DNA of 64,000 bases from Aphidius gifuensis (Eukaryota > Arthropoda > Insecta > Hymenoptera > Braconidae). A program made the translations under genes and the position numbers. The stretch covers positions 15,154,469 to 15,218,468 of the forward strand of contig NC_057790.1 of the NCBI RefSeq assembly GCF_014905175.1. The letters run 5' to 3'. Every line of letters starts with the position of its first letter. The stretch's first letter is position 1. The notes below the pieces were generated by a model. That model saw nothing but the letters and a program-made list of their open reading frames with translations. It was not told the DNA's origin and did not search any database. Of this stretch, positions 14,301-27,000 are shown piece by piece.

Positions 14301-15515
14301 TAGTATATCACTCGTAATGATGTTTTTGTGTTTTTTTTAAATAAAACTCCAAAAACCCTTCATCTTTATTTTTTGAAGGTTATAATTTAGGTTAAGACAC
14401 TATGTATCTTAGAATATGCGAGAAATATTCGTACATTAGACGTAAAAATTTTCATGAAAAGATTTGTATTTTTTATTTTTTACAATAATTGCAGTAGAGG
14501 ACATTTAAAATATTTTTTAAAGATAGGAAAATTCAAGTGTCAAATTCTTAAGCAGTGCTTAAAAGAACTCTAGATTTAATCTCCCGATAAGATATACTTG
14601 AGTCAACAAGTTGTCTTAGCTGAGCTGTTCTATAATTGCCAAGTCCTTGTATCAACAACAAAAGCCTTTGAATTTGTTTATATGCATGGTGTGAGATACT
14701 ACTACGTTTTCACTTATATGTAAATGTGGTAAAAATAGATGTGAACCGATATATTACTGCTAATCAATGATCGTGAATATTGATATAATATTATCATGTG
14801 ACTTTAAAATATTAATGTCCTTATTTCAAGGTCAAATAATTCACATGATAAAATGGAAAATGTATTATTACTTTACTCACAGACAATTAAGAAAAAATAG
14901 TTTTAAAAAAATTAATTAAAAATAAAAAAAAAAATATCTTATTTTCGAAATTTTTTTTTTTTTTTTAATTTTAGATTCAAATCAAGTAAATTTTAGTCTT
15001 TCTGTAATTTTTATATCACACATTGATTTCGAAATATTATTTTTCTTTCATTCAGGTTATACTGACTTGTATATACTCAAAAAATTATTTATTAACAAAA
15101 AACATTTTATAATAAAAAAATGTTGCTGTATATATGCAATTAAGCCTTTGAAATTGTTGAATTTTTTTTTTTAAAGAAAAAATTTTTTTTTTTCAGTCAT
15201 GTAAACTTTTTTTTTTTTTCGTCAGAATACTTGTAATACAGAAATAACAAGTATTTTTTCGAAAACATGTTATATACTTTTGTGTGATAAAATTGTGCGA
15301 CTATTCTGTACAATATATTTTATAACACGAGGCTAGTTGTCAAGCAACCCAAGGCAAGGTGATATGGAAATTCAATACAATATATTGAGAGTGTGGAAAT
15401 TTATCTCAAGTGAGGGTTTGCCATTTTATTTTTATTATTATTTACTTCTTGAAAATTTTTTTGCAAATCCTTATACTGATCTTTGCAAACACGCAAGGGT
15501 GAAGTGGTATACCAT

Positions 15516-15546
<31 letters not shown>

Positions 15547-16079
15547 GTAAAATGGGTCTAGCCACCAAGTCTAACCAGGCGTGGCTATAAATGCATTCAT
15601 ACTAATAATTTTTCCATTTTTTTTTTTTTTATTTATTTCACCTTAAAGTATGATTGATTTTCTTTACTTCACGATAGCCATGAAGTATATGTAATTCAAC
15701 TTGTTGTGATGCAATGAAACATTTTAAAATTAAAACTTTTTTTCTTATTATTTCTAATGATAAAATTGAAGTTATTGAAATATTCCCTCGGGAAATTTTT
15801 TTTTATTTTTAAAATAAATGAAGTTTTTTATAACTAGTGTGATTTCTATTTTACAATAATATGTTGTATAAGAGTGATAAAAAATATATAATAAAAAAAA
15901 ATCAAGTTTTAAGAAGTTCGAAAGTAATACGAAGGTGACTGTGAGGTTAGAGTACAAAATACTACCAGTGATGAAGAGTGTATGTGACGTTTTTAGCTTA
16001 TGAGTTGAGTAGGTAAAAAATAATATGAGCTAAATCATTGATAGTGGGAGAAAATGGGAAGGTAAAAAATAGTATACGC
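8372..16079. other. Upstream AT-rich DNA, no gene seen
   Basis: No credible gene. GC-richer islands lie at about 8670-8700, 8930-9110, 11110-11330 and 11440-11520, and TA microsatellites at 10184-10201, 13556-13576 and 15514-15541. GGCGCC is at 8681-8686 and a related GGCGC at 8941. Candidate distal regulatory DNA for Dll by position only. Confidence 0.5.
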
Positions 16080-16260
16080 CTGTTTGACACCATAATGGCC
16101 TCCGTTTAACCAATCAAATGTCTAAACGTCACTGGACAACTGGTAGGGTAAAATTTTTGTAACCAATCACAGCTGTATATTCAATTTTTGAAGGCGTATA
16201 CAACAGTGGCGCCACTTAGTGATCATTTATTACAACTATTGGATAATCTGTAGACAGAGA
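16080..16260 (+). promoter_or_regulatory. Putative Dll promoter-proximal region
   Basis: This block of higher sequence complexity lies about 1.3-1.5 kb before the first plausible Dll ATG. It holds CCAAT pentamers at 16110-16114 and 16163-16167, and one in reverse (ATTGG) at 16238-16242. It also has a 12-bp perfect palindrome AGTGGCGCCACT at 16205-16216 and a GCCAT core on the minus strand within 16094-16100, which resembles a Pho/YY1 site. No convincing TATA box or Inr-DPE pair was found, so the transcription start, guessed at about 16260-16330, is an inference. Confidence 0.35.
16205..16216. promoter_or_regulatory. 12-bp palindrome AGTGGCGCCACT
   Basis: The sequence is a perfect inverted repeat inside the putative Dll promoter region. 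Its GTGGCGCC half resembles the core of the insulator factor CTCF (known in insects as roughly AGGTGGCGC). It is one of several GGCGCC words in a window where such words should be rare. Confidence 0.3.
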
Positions 16261-17558
16261 ACAGTTTCATACTATACGAGTTTGGATCGTGAAGTGTGTA
16301 GCACTGTGTGGAACTGTGTTTCGTGTTATTCTGCTCTATTCTTTTGACGTTACGATAAATTTTTTAACATACGATATTCAATAAATATAAAGTATATTAA
16401 AATTTTTTTTTTCATATATTATTTACGAATTAAAATAATAGTGACGTTCTAACATTGGTGTATTTTTTTTCTATTTTTTTATTATTTTATGGTATTAAAA
16501 AAATAAATTCAAAAAATAATCGTGAAGTTTGTTCAATGTATTGGGATACAACAAGATTGTTTTGTTCATCAAACTTTGGGCTGTGATAATTAAAATTTCA
16601 TAAATAGATAATTAAATAATAATTATTATAATTATATAATTATAAATTTGGTGAATAATAAAAAAAATCTTTTTTTTTTTTTTTAGTTATTTTTAAAACT
16701 TAAAAAATACTACTTTCATAATTAAAAAAAAAAAAAAATTAAAATTAATTTATAATTATTACATGATGCTGATATAGCGACGGTAATTATTGTAATTTGT
16801 TGAATACGTGATTAGTATTTTTATATAAAATAAAATCAGTGATAAAATATTTAATTTTAAAATCATCAATTGGTGCATTCTATTTTTAATAGAATTATTC
16901 AAATTTTATTAATTCTTTTAATGAAGTTTATATCAAAATTTAATATAACTCATTATTAAATAATAATGAAAAATATATCGATTAACAAATCAATAAGTAT
17001 GAAAACTTTAGCAAGCTGACACTGATAATTTTTATAAAAAAAAAAAAAAGAAAAAATAATAATTTATAATTACAGTGAAAAAAATCAGTGGAACTCAGTT
17101 ATTCTTTTGGATTATATTTAAATATTACGTGTTGTGTGAATAATTGTGTTAATTGTTTTATTCAATTGTGTATATTGTGAATGTGTCAAGTGAAGTCAAA
17201 ATATACCATTGCAAAATAATCAACAAATACATAGACAATAATAAAATATAATATTTTTCTATAAATGTCAAACAAGTGTTAATTGAAGAAAAAAAAAAAA
17301 ATAATTAAAAAATTAATAATATAAAACAGTGGTTAATTTGATTAAATTATAATAAAAGAAACAGTAAATTGGGCAGGCCCCATCATTCGGGCCCCGTGTG
17401 GATTCAGGGTCGCGGCGACGTCGGCAAGTGCCGTGTGCGGCCTCGACGTCGCTATTAAGGTGGATCCGGGAAGCACGACGACGCTTAACTTTACGGACCT
17501 GGGGAGCCCATTCGGGGCGGGCGACCCTTGTCCATCGAGTACACCGACCCCGAACAGT
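16261..17558 (+). other. Putative Dll 5' leader with several upstream ORFs
   Basis: The stretch between the putative promoter and the ATG at 17559 is mostly AT-rich and has no long reading frame until 17346. It holds several short upstream ORFs: 16536-16586 (16 codons plus stop), 17181-17219 (12 codons plus stop) and 17265-17282 (5 codons plus stop). There are also brief ones near 16763 and 16920. If transcribed as one leader, scanning ribosomes would meet all of them before the Dll start. The true 5' end is unknown, and an intron inside this region cannot be excluded. Confidence 0.4.
17346..17558 (+). other. In-frame open extension upstream of the first Dll ATG
   Basis: Reading backwards in the Dll frame from the ATG at 17559, no stop appears until 17343-17345, so 71 sense codons precede the ATG without containing another ATG. 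From about 17371 the DNA becomes GC- and CpG-rich, unlike the leader before it, and translates to protein-like sequence such as VDPGSTTTLNFTDLG. A GTG at 17433 has a G at -3. This may be leader sequence with unusual composition, an N-terminal extension from a non-AUG start, or the 3' part of a coding exon whose ATG lies in an unseen upstream exon. Confidence 0.35.
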
Positions 17559-18027
17559 ATGTCCGGTGGTGGTGGTGGCGGTGGTGCTACAACGGGTGGT
17601 GCAAGTGGTTCAACTGGTGGTGGTTCAGATATGGATCAGCATCTTCATCATGGTGGCCTTGGTTCTGTAACACCAGGACCACAAGGCGGTAATGGTGGTG
17701 ATAGTGCATCAAGTACACCTGTATCACAATCAAATAAAAGTGCATTTATTGAACTACAACATAACAATTTATATAATCCGGGTTTAAGAGGTGGTTATTC
17801 AGTTGGACATAATGTACCAGGTGGTCATCAATTTTCTCATCAAGTAGGAAGTCTTGGACATCAAGGTTCTGGACCAGGTAGTGGTAATCAACAACATGCT
17901 GATGCTGGATTTCCAAGTCCAAGATCTGCTCTTGCTGGTTATCCTTTTGCACCAATGCATCAGCATCAAACATATGGATATCACATTGGATCATATGCAT
18001 CTCAATGTCCCTCACCACCTAAGGACG
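17559..18027 (+). CDS. Dll: Dll coding exon 1 (residues 1-156 plus one base)
   Basis: Starts at the first in-frame ATG, with A at -3, giving MSGGGGGGG. A second in-frame ATG at 17631 (MDQHLHH) is an alternative start. The exon encodes the transactivation-type N-terminus: glycine/serine-rich residues 3-53, the conserved KSAFIELQ at 60-67, a Gly/His/Gln-rich linker, and then the family block FPSPRSALAGYPF at 118-130 running to SPPKD at 152-156. It ends at GAC-G followed by the donor gtgagt at 18028, in phase 1. The open frame that runs on past 18027 is intron read-through. Antisense frames across this exon are shadows of its repetitive codons. Confidence 0.93.
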
Positions 18028-21000
18028 GTGAGTACCCAAACTGTATGTACCGACAATTTTTTATTATATATTTTTATACATTAGAATTAGTTTTAATATT
18101 TTTTTTTCAACTCTTAAATACTTGGGGTATCAAGAAATATTTTTTATAAATTTTCCATCAACTGATTATCGTGATAGATTGTGTAAGACAACGTTTGTGA
18201 AACGAAAAACGAATTGATAAACTCATCAGATTTTTTATTAGCCAAGTTTAATATCAATATACCTTAACATCTAATGTTATATAAACTGTTTATATACTCC
18301 ATATTTATTATTTACAAGTGTTTACTTATTTACCATTTGAAAGATAATCATATCAAATAGAAAAATCAATAATCACATAACCATGTTTAGTTGGTTATTT
18401 ACTTAGCAATTGTTTACTTGACTAGACAAGTAGTCATCATCAAAATTTTAATTTCGATGGTTTACCATACACTTTGTTTACATACAATGAAAAAAGAATA
18501 ACGATTTACCAAATTAGTTTATATTTGTTCATTATGTCAGTGTCGCTTTGTGTGATCTTCTGATCTTGTAATAAAAAAAACCTGCGACACATGTATAATA
18601 AAAAACATCTAGATCCTTCGGATTATTATTTTTGGTCAAGTGATTTAAAAAATTTAAAATGCTCTTTTTTTCTATACTTTATTTTCTTTCATCTGTTTTT
18701 TTTTCTTCTTCTTGTTCTGGTGGTCTTTCTTCTTCTAGTGTTTTGTTTTTTCGTCAAAAGGAAGTGAAGTAACTTTGTCTTTTACCAAATGTTTGTAGCA
18801 AAAGAAATTTCATCTTTCAAAAAAATAAAAAAACTTCATCCAAAAAATATAATTCTAAACATCTCCAGCGGTGAATGAAGAATAGATCTAGAAAAAAAAA
18901 AAAAAGAGAATGAAATAAAATAAAGGTTTTAATAAAAGAAAGAAAGAAAAAAAAATGATGAAAATAAAAAAGAAAAACGAAGGTATATATCTAGAGTAGC
19001 CAGGTATATTTTTTTTGGTAGCGTGGGTCTATCGTCCGGCGGTCGACGGCCCCAGTATGTTAACCAACGTATGCGTATATATTAAATTTCACGTGAACGA
19101 AAATAAATAAAGATATACGACTTTGTAAATATATGGAACCTAAACAACAACGCGGATGCCACAAAAATCCTGCAAAACAGTTTTTCAAATATACAATTAA
19201 AAAACAATCTAACAAGGTGTTTAAAAATATTTCGATAAGCGTCATTTAAAACTTCTTTTACAAATAGACGACACAATCTTGTCATAAATTCATTAATCTT
19301 ATATTCAATAAAAGTTTATTCATTCCAACATATCTATTATAAAATACTTGCATTTTTTATACAATGCAATAACTTTATGGTATTTTATTATGAACTTGAA
19401 AAATAAAAAAATTACAATATTAATTAGCCTGTTTTCTTAAGTAAAATCAGTTGTCAATTAAAATTATCCTTCAAATAATTTAAACTCAATATTAACAGGA
19501 TGCAATTAGTATAGAGAAAAAAATTGGTTATGGTTGGTTATGAAATTGTAAAATAATAATTTAAACTGACCAAGCACTTGGCATTGTTGCTGAATGTATG
19601 ACCTTTTTGAAAGCAATAATGAGTGTCCGATGACCTCCATTATAACAGCACTCTGAAACTTTCATCCCTTATAGTGACCGTTCTACGAAAGGCAAATTTA
19701 TATCGTGGTGGTTTGAAGGAGTTGGATTTTAAACACGCAATCCCTTTCACCCTTCATCAATTTTGTAAATTCATAATGCTCGCGGTGAAACAAGTCGACC
19801 ACCTTGTTCGTATATATATACCTATAAAAAATTTTTTATTGTATACACAATACACATATATGCAAGCAATATATTAACGATAAAATTATATTTCCCTGCG
19901 CAAGACTGTTTTATTTCCAATATTGAAACCAGACCAATACGCTTTCTAACCATAAGGTCGATGTAATATACCATCCATTGTGGTGAAAAGGGCGAAAACT
20001 TTCATCGTTGCTGATGTTTGACAGTCACAAAATAGTATAATCGTTTCAGGAGTAAACTTTTTTTTTTTCATTATTAACAATTGAATTTAACTGAGTATTT
20101 TTATTTTAATCATCAACCATGGGTCGCTCATCAGCCAATAGAGGTTTTTTTTTTTTCTTGTTATTATTTGCGATGGTCATTTTATGCTTTCTCTATTATT
20201 TATTTATCAATTTTCTGGCGTTTTGTTTCTAAAGTTTTTAAAGTCGTCTGGAAAGTTTTGTTTTTTTTTTTTGATATAGTACAAGCTGATAATCGGTCAT
20301 GAATATCATAGTGGTTCAATAAGTAATAGACTGATGATTTATTTGAAAAATTTTTTGTTTTTTAAATTATAAGGGTTTAAATTCTGAATTATTAACAAAA
20401 ATGGTCTGTAAATAAAATAAATATTGAGAATGTTAAAATTCTGTTTAGATATTATGGGCCAAGAACGTTACATATTTGATAAAAAAACATTTTTAAATTT
20501 AAGCTATTACAACTATACTGATAAATGACTTTTATTTCAGACCAAATTTTTCAATTCAGAAAACTTTTATTTAAACACAAAAAAAATTATCTATTTGATA
20601 ATGTTCAAGTGTTTATTCAACAGCAGCTTCTGTCACTTTAATTATAATGCCAAATACTTTGCACTGGAATCATTTTAAAGCACATAAAAAAAGCTATATA
20701 AACGCATCGAGTGTAATCCGTCATCTTTCATCAAAAGTAACACTTGAAAAATCCATCAAATAAATTAATTTAACAAAAAAATATGAAACAAATTTGTATA
20801 TGCTTCGCTTTTTTTGTCTTTAACGATATATGTAAATTTTAATTTTTTTCGAAATCGTTATTGGCACTCATACGGGGAAATTTACGGGAAATACGGGGAC
20901 ATTTACGGGTTTCACATACAATATAATCAGTCCTACACATAGAACGGTGGCTATGTTTACCGTAAATTTTCTCGTAACCTGTATAAATGTCCCCGTAAAT

Positions 21001-24000
21001 TCCCCCGTATTGAGTGCCAATAGCGTTACCGAATTTTTTTACCCTCTACTTGATTTGAAATGAAATAAAATAGAATTTGTAATAAAATATTGGGGTGAAA
21101 TAAAATTCTCATCCCAATATTAACCTTCTATAATATTCTAAACTCTTGTAAAATATTGATTTCTATTTTTTTCTCGAGCACTCCTATTTTTTCAATATTT
21201 TTTACGGTGATAAAAAGTTATAGAAAAAAAATTGAACACTATATAAAACTAGCGTACATAAAAGTCTATTTTTATTATGAAATGGGAAAAAAAAGTATAA
21301 ATAAAACAGTACCTTAAACTAGTATTGTTTAAAAAATTGATGAATTAAAAATTTTGAACACTCAACATCAATAATCCTTAGCAATCATAATTTCATTTAT
21401 AAATTTAACACAATAGAAAAAAAAATACAGGTACATGAATAATTTAATTATAATATCATGATATTTTGCGGAAGTTATGAATACTGCATAGTTGTAATAA
21501 TATCAAATAAAAATTCTAAAGAAAAAAGTCAAGATAAGAAGCGCAAAATTGATGCACTAACGAGGTTTCGTTGATGTTTTTTACATTTTTTTCTACAATG
21601 CACCGTCGCATGAAGCGCCAAGGTGGCGCCATCATCTTAAATTGCATCAGGATCTTGACACGGCGACTAAGCTCTTCTTTTATTTATTTTTTTACTTCAT
21701 ATATAGTTTTTATTTATTTATTTATTTTAATACTAAAGAAATGTTTTGCTTCGCCATGGTATGCTATATATACATACAGACATAGAATACGATGCAGTTT
21801 GATTAATTAAATAATAAATATATCACATTGCAATCGTGATTTAGTTAATTGCCACAGGGCACGCTATTGTTCATATATCCCTTGGTCTCCCCTATATCAT
21901 ATATACATATACAATGTATATATATGCAAGTACATTTGTATTTACGCAATGTAGATCGGTACATATATCTCTGCAACGAGCACGCGCTACTTACTCGTGA
22001 CGTTGTTACCTTTTTATATCAGTAGAATATTTTAATTCAATCTCAATAATAAAACAATATACATAAATATAATCTATATATAAAAAAATCTATTGTAATA
22101 TCAGCATGCTTTAAACATGTCTATTACTCTATTAGTAAACACAGTGAGAAAAAAAAAGTTAAATATATTTCAATGAATATTTTGAGCAAACGTTGAGCAG
22201 ATATTTCTACATTTATTTTTTTTTAAGCACTAAAATGAATCATAAAATTAGAATGTAGATTAGAATAATAAAATGACACTTGAAAAAAAATATTTTTTTA
22301 GTGTTAAATTTTAGTATTTATATATAAAGCTAAATGTTAAATTAACATCTAAAAAAATGTAGACTTATTTTGTAAGTTAAAAAATATGAAATTAATGTAT
22401 ATAAATAATACTGTAAAAAATATATATTGATAATAAAATTAAAATTAAATATAAAACATAAAAAAATGAATTAAAATCATAAATACAAATACTTTGAATG
22501 AAAATTTAAATTTATATCAAGTATTAAAACGATTCTCGTGTAAACGCTACCGTGGAATTGGATTCTTCATATATATTTTCAAAGTGCTGGTAGAAAAGAT
22601 TTGCAGTGATAAGACATGAGCTCATTCGGTTGCCGTTGCAGAGAGAGGAACTCAAGGATCTTATGAGGGAGATCGGGTAGCTGATCGCGTGATTCAACCT
22701 GCAGTATACACGAACAATTCAAACTCGCGGCGCTACATTGTAAACATTCAACATACACATATATAGCTACATATATTGCAAGAAGATATTATCGTGCACA
22801 CTACTGCCAGTGTACCGTAGATATGAAAATATATATACGCATATAAACATACATACAATTATATTTATATATACAATATTGTATCAGGCTGCAGAGAGCA
22901 CAGACAACTAGGTTTCAAACAAAAAAAAAAATCTATCAAAAAAAATACAGCATTAATAATAAAAATGTGCATGTTTATTTACAGAAAATGAAAAAGAAAA
23001 AAACATTTTTTTTAAACGGTCAGTCAGACTTTTTTTTAGCTTGTATTTATAGAAAAAAAAAAAAGAGGACAACCAATGCCTCGTTGTTGGTTTGTAACAA
23101 TAATCATTGTTATAAATTGACAGCTAGCTTTCAAAATCTTTGCAAGCAATGATGATGAGAATTCAATGGCCCCAAACACCCTGCAAGCTTGGGAACTTTA
23201 TCCAATTAGTACAGAAAGACAGAAGCAATGGGTACAAAATATTCTCTAGTCACTAAATCATGCGTTAAATCTTTAACCTGCAGCCAGCTAAATTAATCTG
23301 GGATGGCTAGAAAATAAAAGACAATGAGGGTTAACTTGATGGATCAGGTATTAAATGGTTGTTTTTACAAGGATCAAATGTGGCTCATCGACTTAACCGA
23401 GATCCGGCTTTTGAATTTCGATAAATATATATATACTATATATATATATACTTGGTCATTGCTGTGAGAGAACTTTTTTTTTTTCATTTCGTCAGGTCAT
23501 AGGAGAAAGATAAACTATGCAGAAAATCGCCAGTGACAGACATTTTTTTTAGTTTAAAAACTACGAAGTTGACAAATTTGTTTCATTTTTACTTTAAATT
23601 AATTAATATGATGGATTTTTTAAGTGTTACTTTTCATGAAAATTGGTATGGATTTTTTTATTAGCTTTAAAATTCTTCCAGTGCAAAGTCTTTGACATCA
23701 TGAAGTGATTTTTGTTTATAAATATATATTCATTTCGAAAATCAACTGTAAAAAAATTTTTACTAACGAATTCGTTCTATTGAAAATTGAAAATTTTCAA
23801 AACTCCGGCGAAAGCCCGTGTGGTTTATCTCGATTATTCCAAATTCATTACAGTTTTTTTACAATTTTAAATTATATGATTGAATTTTTTTTTTTTTTTT
23901 TTTTTTTTTCGCTGTCAAATTATGTACACAAATCAAAATACAGATAAAACAAATTTGAGGTTATACTTCATGTAGGTATTGATATCAATGATTCTATTAG

Positions 24001-27000
24001 ATTTGTTCAAGAAATAAATCAATACAAATATTAAAAAAATAAATCGTTCAATTTACTTTTTTTTTAACTAAACAAATTTTTTTTTTCAAATCATTTTGTT
24101 TAATACTTTTATTTATAAAAATTTTTCTGTGGCAATTTTTTTTTTTTTTTTTTAATAACGTGATAATTTAAATAACTATTTTATCGATCAAGCAAATTAT
24201 AACCACAGCAAAGAAACTTTTACGCATGCGCGCATCCATTTTTTGTCAAAAAACAGTGTTAAAATTTAAATTATTAGTTGTTCATACTTTCAATAACTTT
24301 TGAACAAATAAACATAAAAAAAATTTGTAAAGCCCAAAAAATTCCTGATTAAATTTCTGAAAGCCACACTCTTTTCTAAAAAATCGTTAAAAGCAATCCT
24401 ATTCATGTCTATTTTTTTATTAGAACATACCAGATACTACTTATTATTATAAACAATTGTTGATAACTAATTAACGCGAGTTCGGAGCGTTTTTTATCAA
24501 GACAGTGTGGCTCTCGGTATTTAAAAGGCCAACAATTTGAGACCAAATGAAAGTATATGAGTTAATTTTTCAAAAAGTTATGCGAGGTATAAAAAAACGC
24601 AAACTTTGTTTTTTTGTTAATTAACAAATTTCTAACAATAGCAAAAAAAAAACTACCTCTTAATTATATAGATTTTGCAATTTTAAATGTCTAGGCAAAA
24701 AATTGCATCCACGATTTGTTTTTAGTTTTCTTAATATTTTGATTTTAAAAATTTTGCAAAAACATTTTTTGTTGATAACTAATTTATTAACAATGAAAAT
24801 GTTTTTTTATCTATTCTCGGTTGTATTATTTCTTCTAGGCTTTAATTTGGTTCTAATACGAACATCCTATCTATATTATTTCAGAAGATATGAACATTTT
24901 TCTAAATTCATATAGTGAAAACAATACTAGTAGGCTTCCGCCTACGTAAAATGACAATTTAACTGTTAGAAAATTAATTTTTATATTGTCAATTTTAGTA
25001 TTTTTTAAAGTTCTCTGTATAGTTTAAAATTACAGTTTTTTTTTTTCTTTTTATTACCACCAACGATGAATTTTCATTACTCTTGCGGTTTGATGAAAAC
25101 AAAAAACATTTAAAAAAAAAATTGAATAAAGTAAATTTTGCCTTTCTCTTTTTTTTTTTTTGGGTAATTTGTGATAGACATAACGGAGGAATTTAATGAC
25201 CTGCCACCTGAGATAGAATGTCACGAGATGATTAATGCAACTATAGTCCGTGTATATACTTTTCTTATTTTTCGAAATCTTTTTTTTTTTATAATAATTT
25301 TTATAAACATAGTTAAATTTATTTCGAAGAATATTGGTTAGATTCTTGAATTTTTGATAACTGAGTCAAATCGACACCTTGTGAATGCGACAACATTTTA
25401 ATATCCTCTGTGTAATTGCCCATACTAATTTCGTGATGAACGGTAATTAATTAACAAACTGATTAAATCGGACTAATGCCTACGTGAGCTTTAACAGAGT
25501 TTGTGTGTATATACATGGCTATATGCACTCAAACTTATTGTGTTGTATGAAGTATGATGATGTATACCTAATTTACCATTCTGATATAATTGATTTACAA
25601 TCATGATACGTTAATACATGTGTTCTAACACTTTATTACTTTTATAAATATTTTTTAAGTTTATTTTATTTTAATTTTCTACCAATGAGTAGATGGGGAT
25701 TCTGATGGTTGATATTAGGGTGGTGTATGTTTGCAGACCTCTCACCTCTTGGTGACAAAGGTGGCAGTCTTGTGGATGAACTGGGTGGTGGTGGTGGCGG
25801 ATCACTCAGAAATGGAAAAGGAAAAAAAATGAGAAAACCAAGAACAATTTATAGCAGCCTACAGCTACAACAATTAAATAGGCGGTTTCAAAGGACACAA
25901 TATCTTGCATTACCTGAAAGAGCTGAATTAGCTGCAAGTTTAGGACTGACACAGACACAGGTGAGTCAAAGTTATATATATGAGTATTTTGTTATATTAA
26001 TTTTGTCCTTTGACAGAATAAACTGTTAGCTAAATTTTGTGTAAATGTTTATCTGCAACAACGAAGATATTGAAGAAAAATGCGAAACAGGCTTTGCTTA
26101 TAGCTCTAACAAGGTGTTCATGCGAAACATTAACTGTCAATAAAAAAGATATTTTAATAATGAATCTTGCCTGAATAATATCACGAGTGTATCAATAATT
26201 ATTTGCACAGATAATTCAACTTAAAGAAAATTGATTTCTTAATAATTTTGTCGTGTTATTCAACGGCAGAGGTCATCAGTGCTTACTCGTTCTTGTTTTG
26301 GTCATACAAGTGTCTGAGATTTGTAGGCCCCTTGTATCCAAGTAACCATATATTCTCGTTACAAAAATCTAACAATTTTAGGAACTTTATTATATTTTTT
26401 GGCTCTAGCAGTGAATGATTTAGTCCATGTATATATAAATATACATTTCATTTTTCACAATTATGTTCTTCACATCTATTTGTTATTCGAAATAGGATAA
26501 TTTGCTTGTTCATAGTATCGAATTATATTTGTGATACTTGAGCAATATGGATTTGGATACTTGTATGCCCTCTTTACACATAATTTTCATGCATTCAAGC
26601 ATCTGCCATCAGAGTTATCGGCACAAATGACTCTACTAAATCACTAATCTGCAACGCCCTGGACATTGGGGATAGGGTTACTAGTGTCTGGTGAGCAAAA
26701 TTTTCTTGTTGTTTGTTATAACGAGCTGACTATAAATATTATATACAGTGGTCACCCGAGGAGTTTGATCTCGTATACTTTCGCACCTTTTACATATTCA
26801 TTGTAAAACTTCATTTTGTTTATTTTTAATAATTTTTTTTTAATTGTAATTTTTTTAATACAATGTAGCCTACACTTGTTAAATATTTATATATAATTTT
26901 TTATTTCAAATAATAACTTGACAAATAAGTTGAGTGAATATGATAAAGTTGGACAATAATTATGTCGATTTGTCGAGTAGACGAGTTTTATTTATGTGGT

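Larger units (their letters stand above)
18028..25736 (+). other. Dll intron 1 (7.7 kb)
   Basis: A GT-AG intron with donor gtgagt and acceptor ttgcag, in phase 1. It is AT-rich with no credible exon. It contains a short terminal-inverted-repeat element (20849-21034), a CTCF-like AGGTGGCGCC at 21621-21630, GC-richer islands near 19015-19065 and 22550-22740, and a mixed-composition tract at about 24200-24940 that looks like old mobile-element remains. Confidence 0.85.

Noticed and set aside
17398..17670. Plus-strand 90-residue frame with RRRR and VVV runs
   Set aside because: Out-of-frame reading of the Dll 5' coding region; the Dll frame carries all the conserved motifs.
17746..18018. Minus-strand frames over exon 1
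   Set aside because: Shadow of the Dll coding strand; low-complexity product and overlap with a confidently assigned exon.
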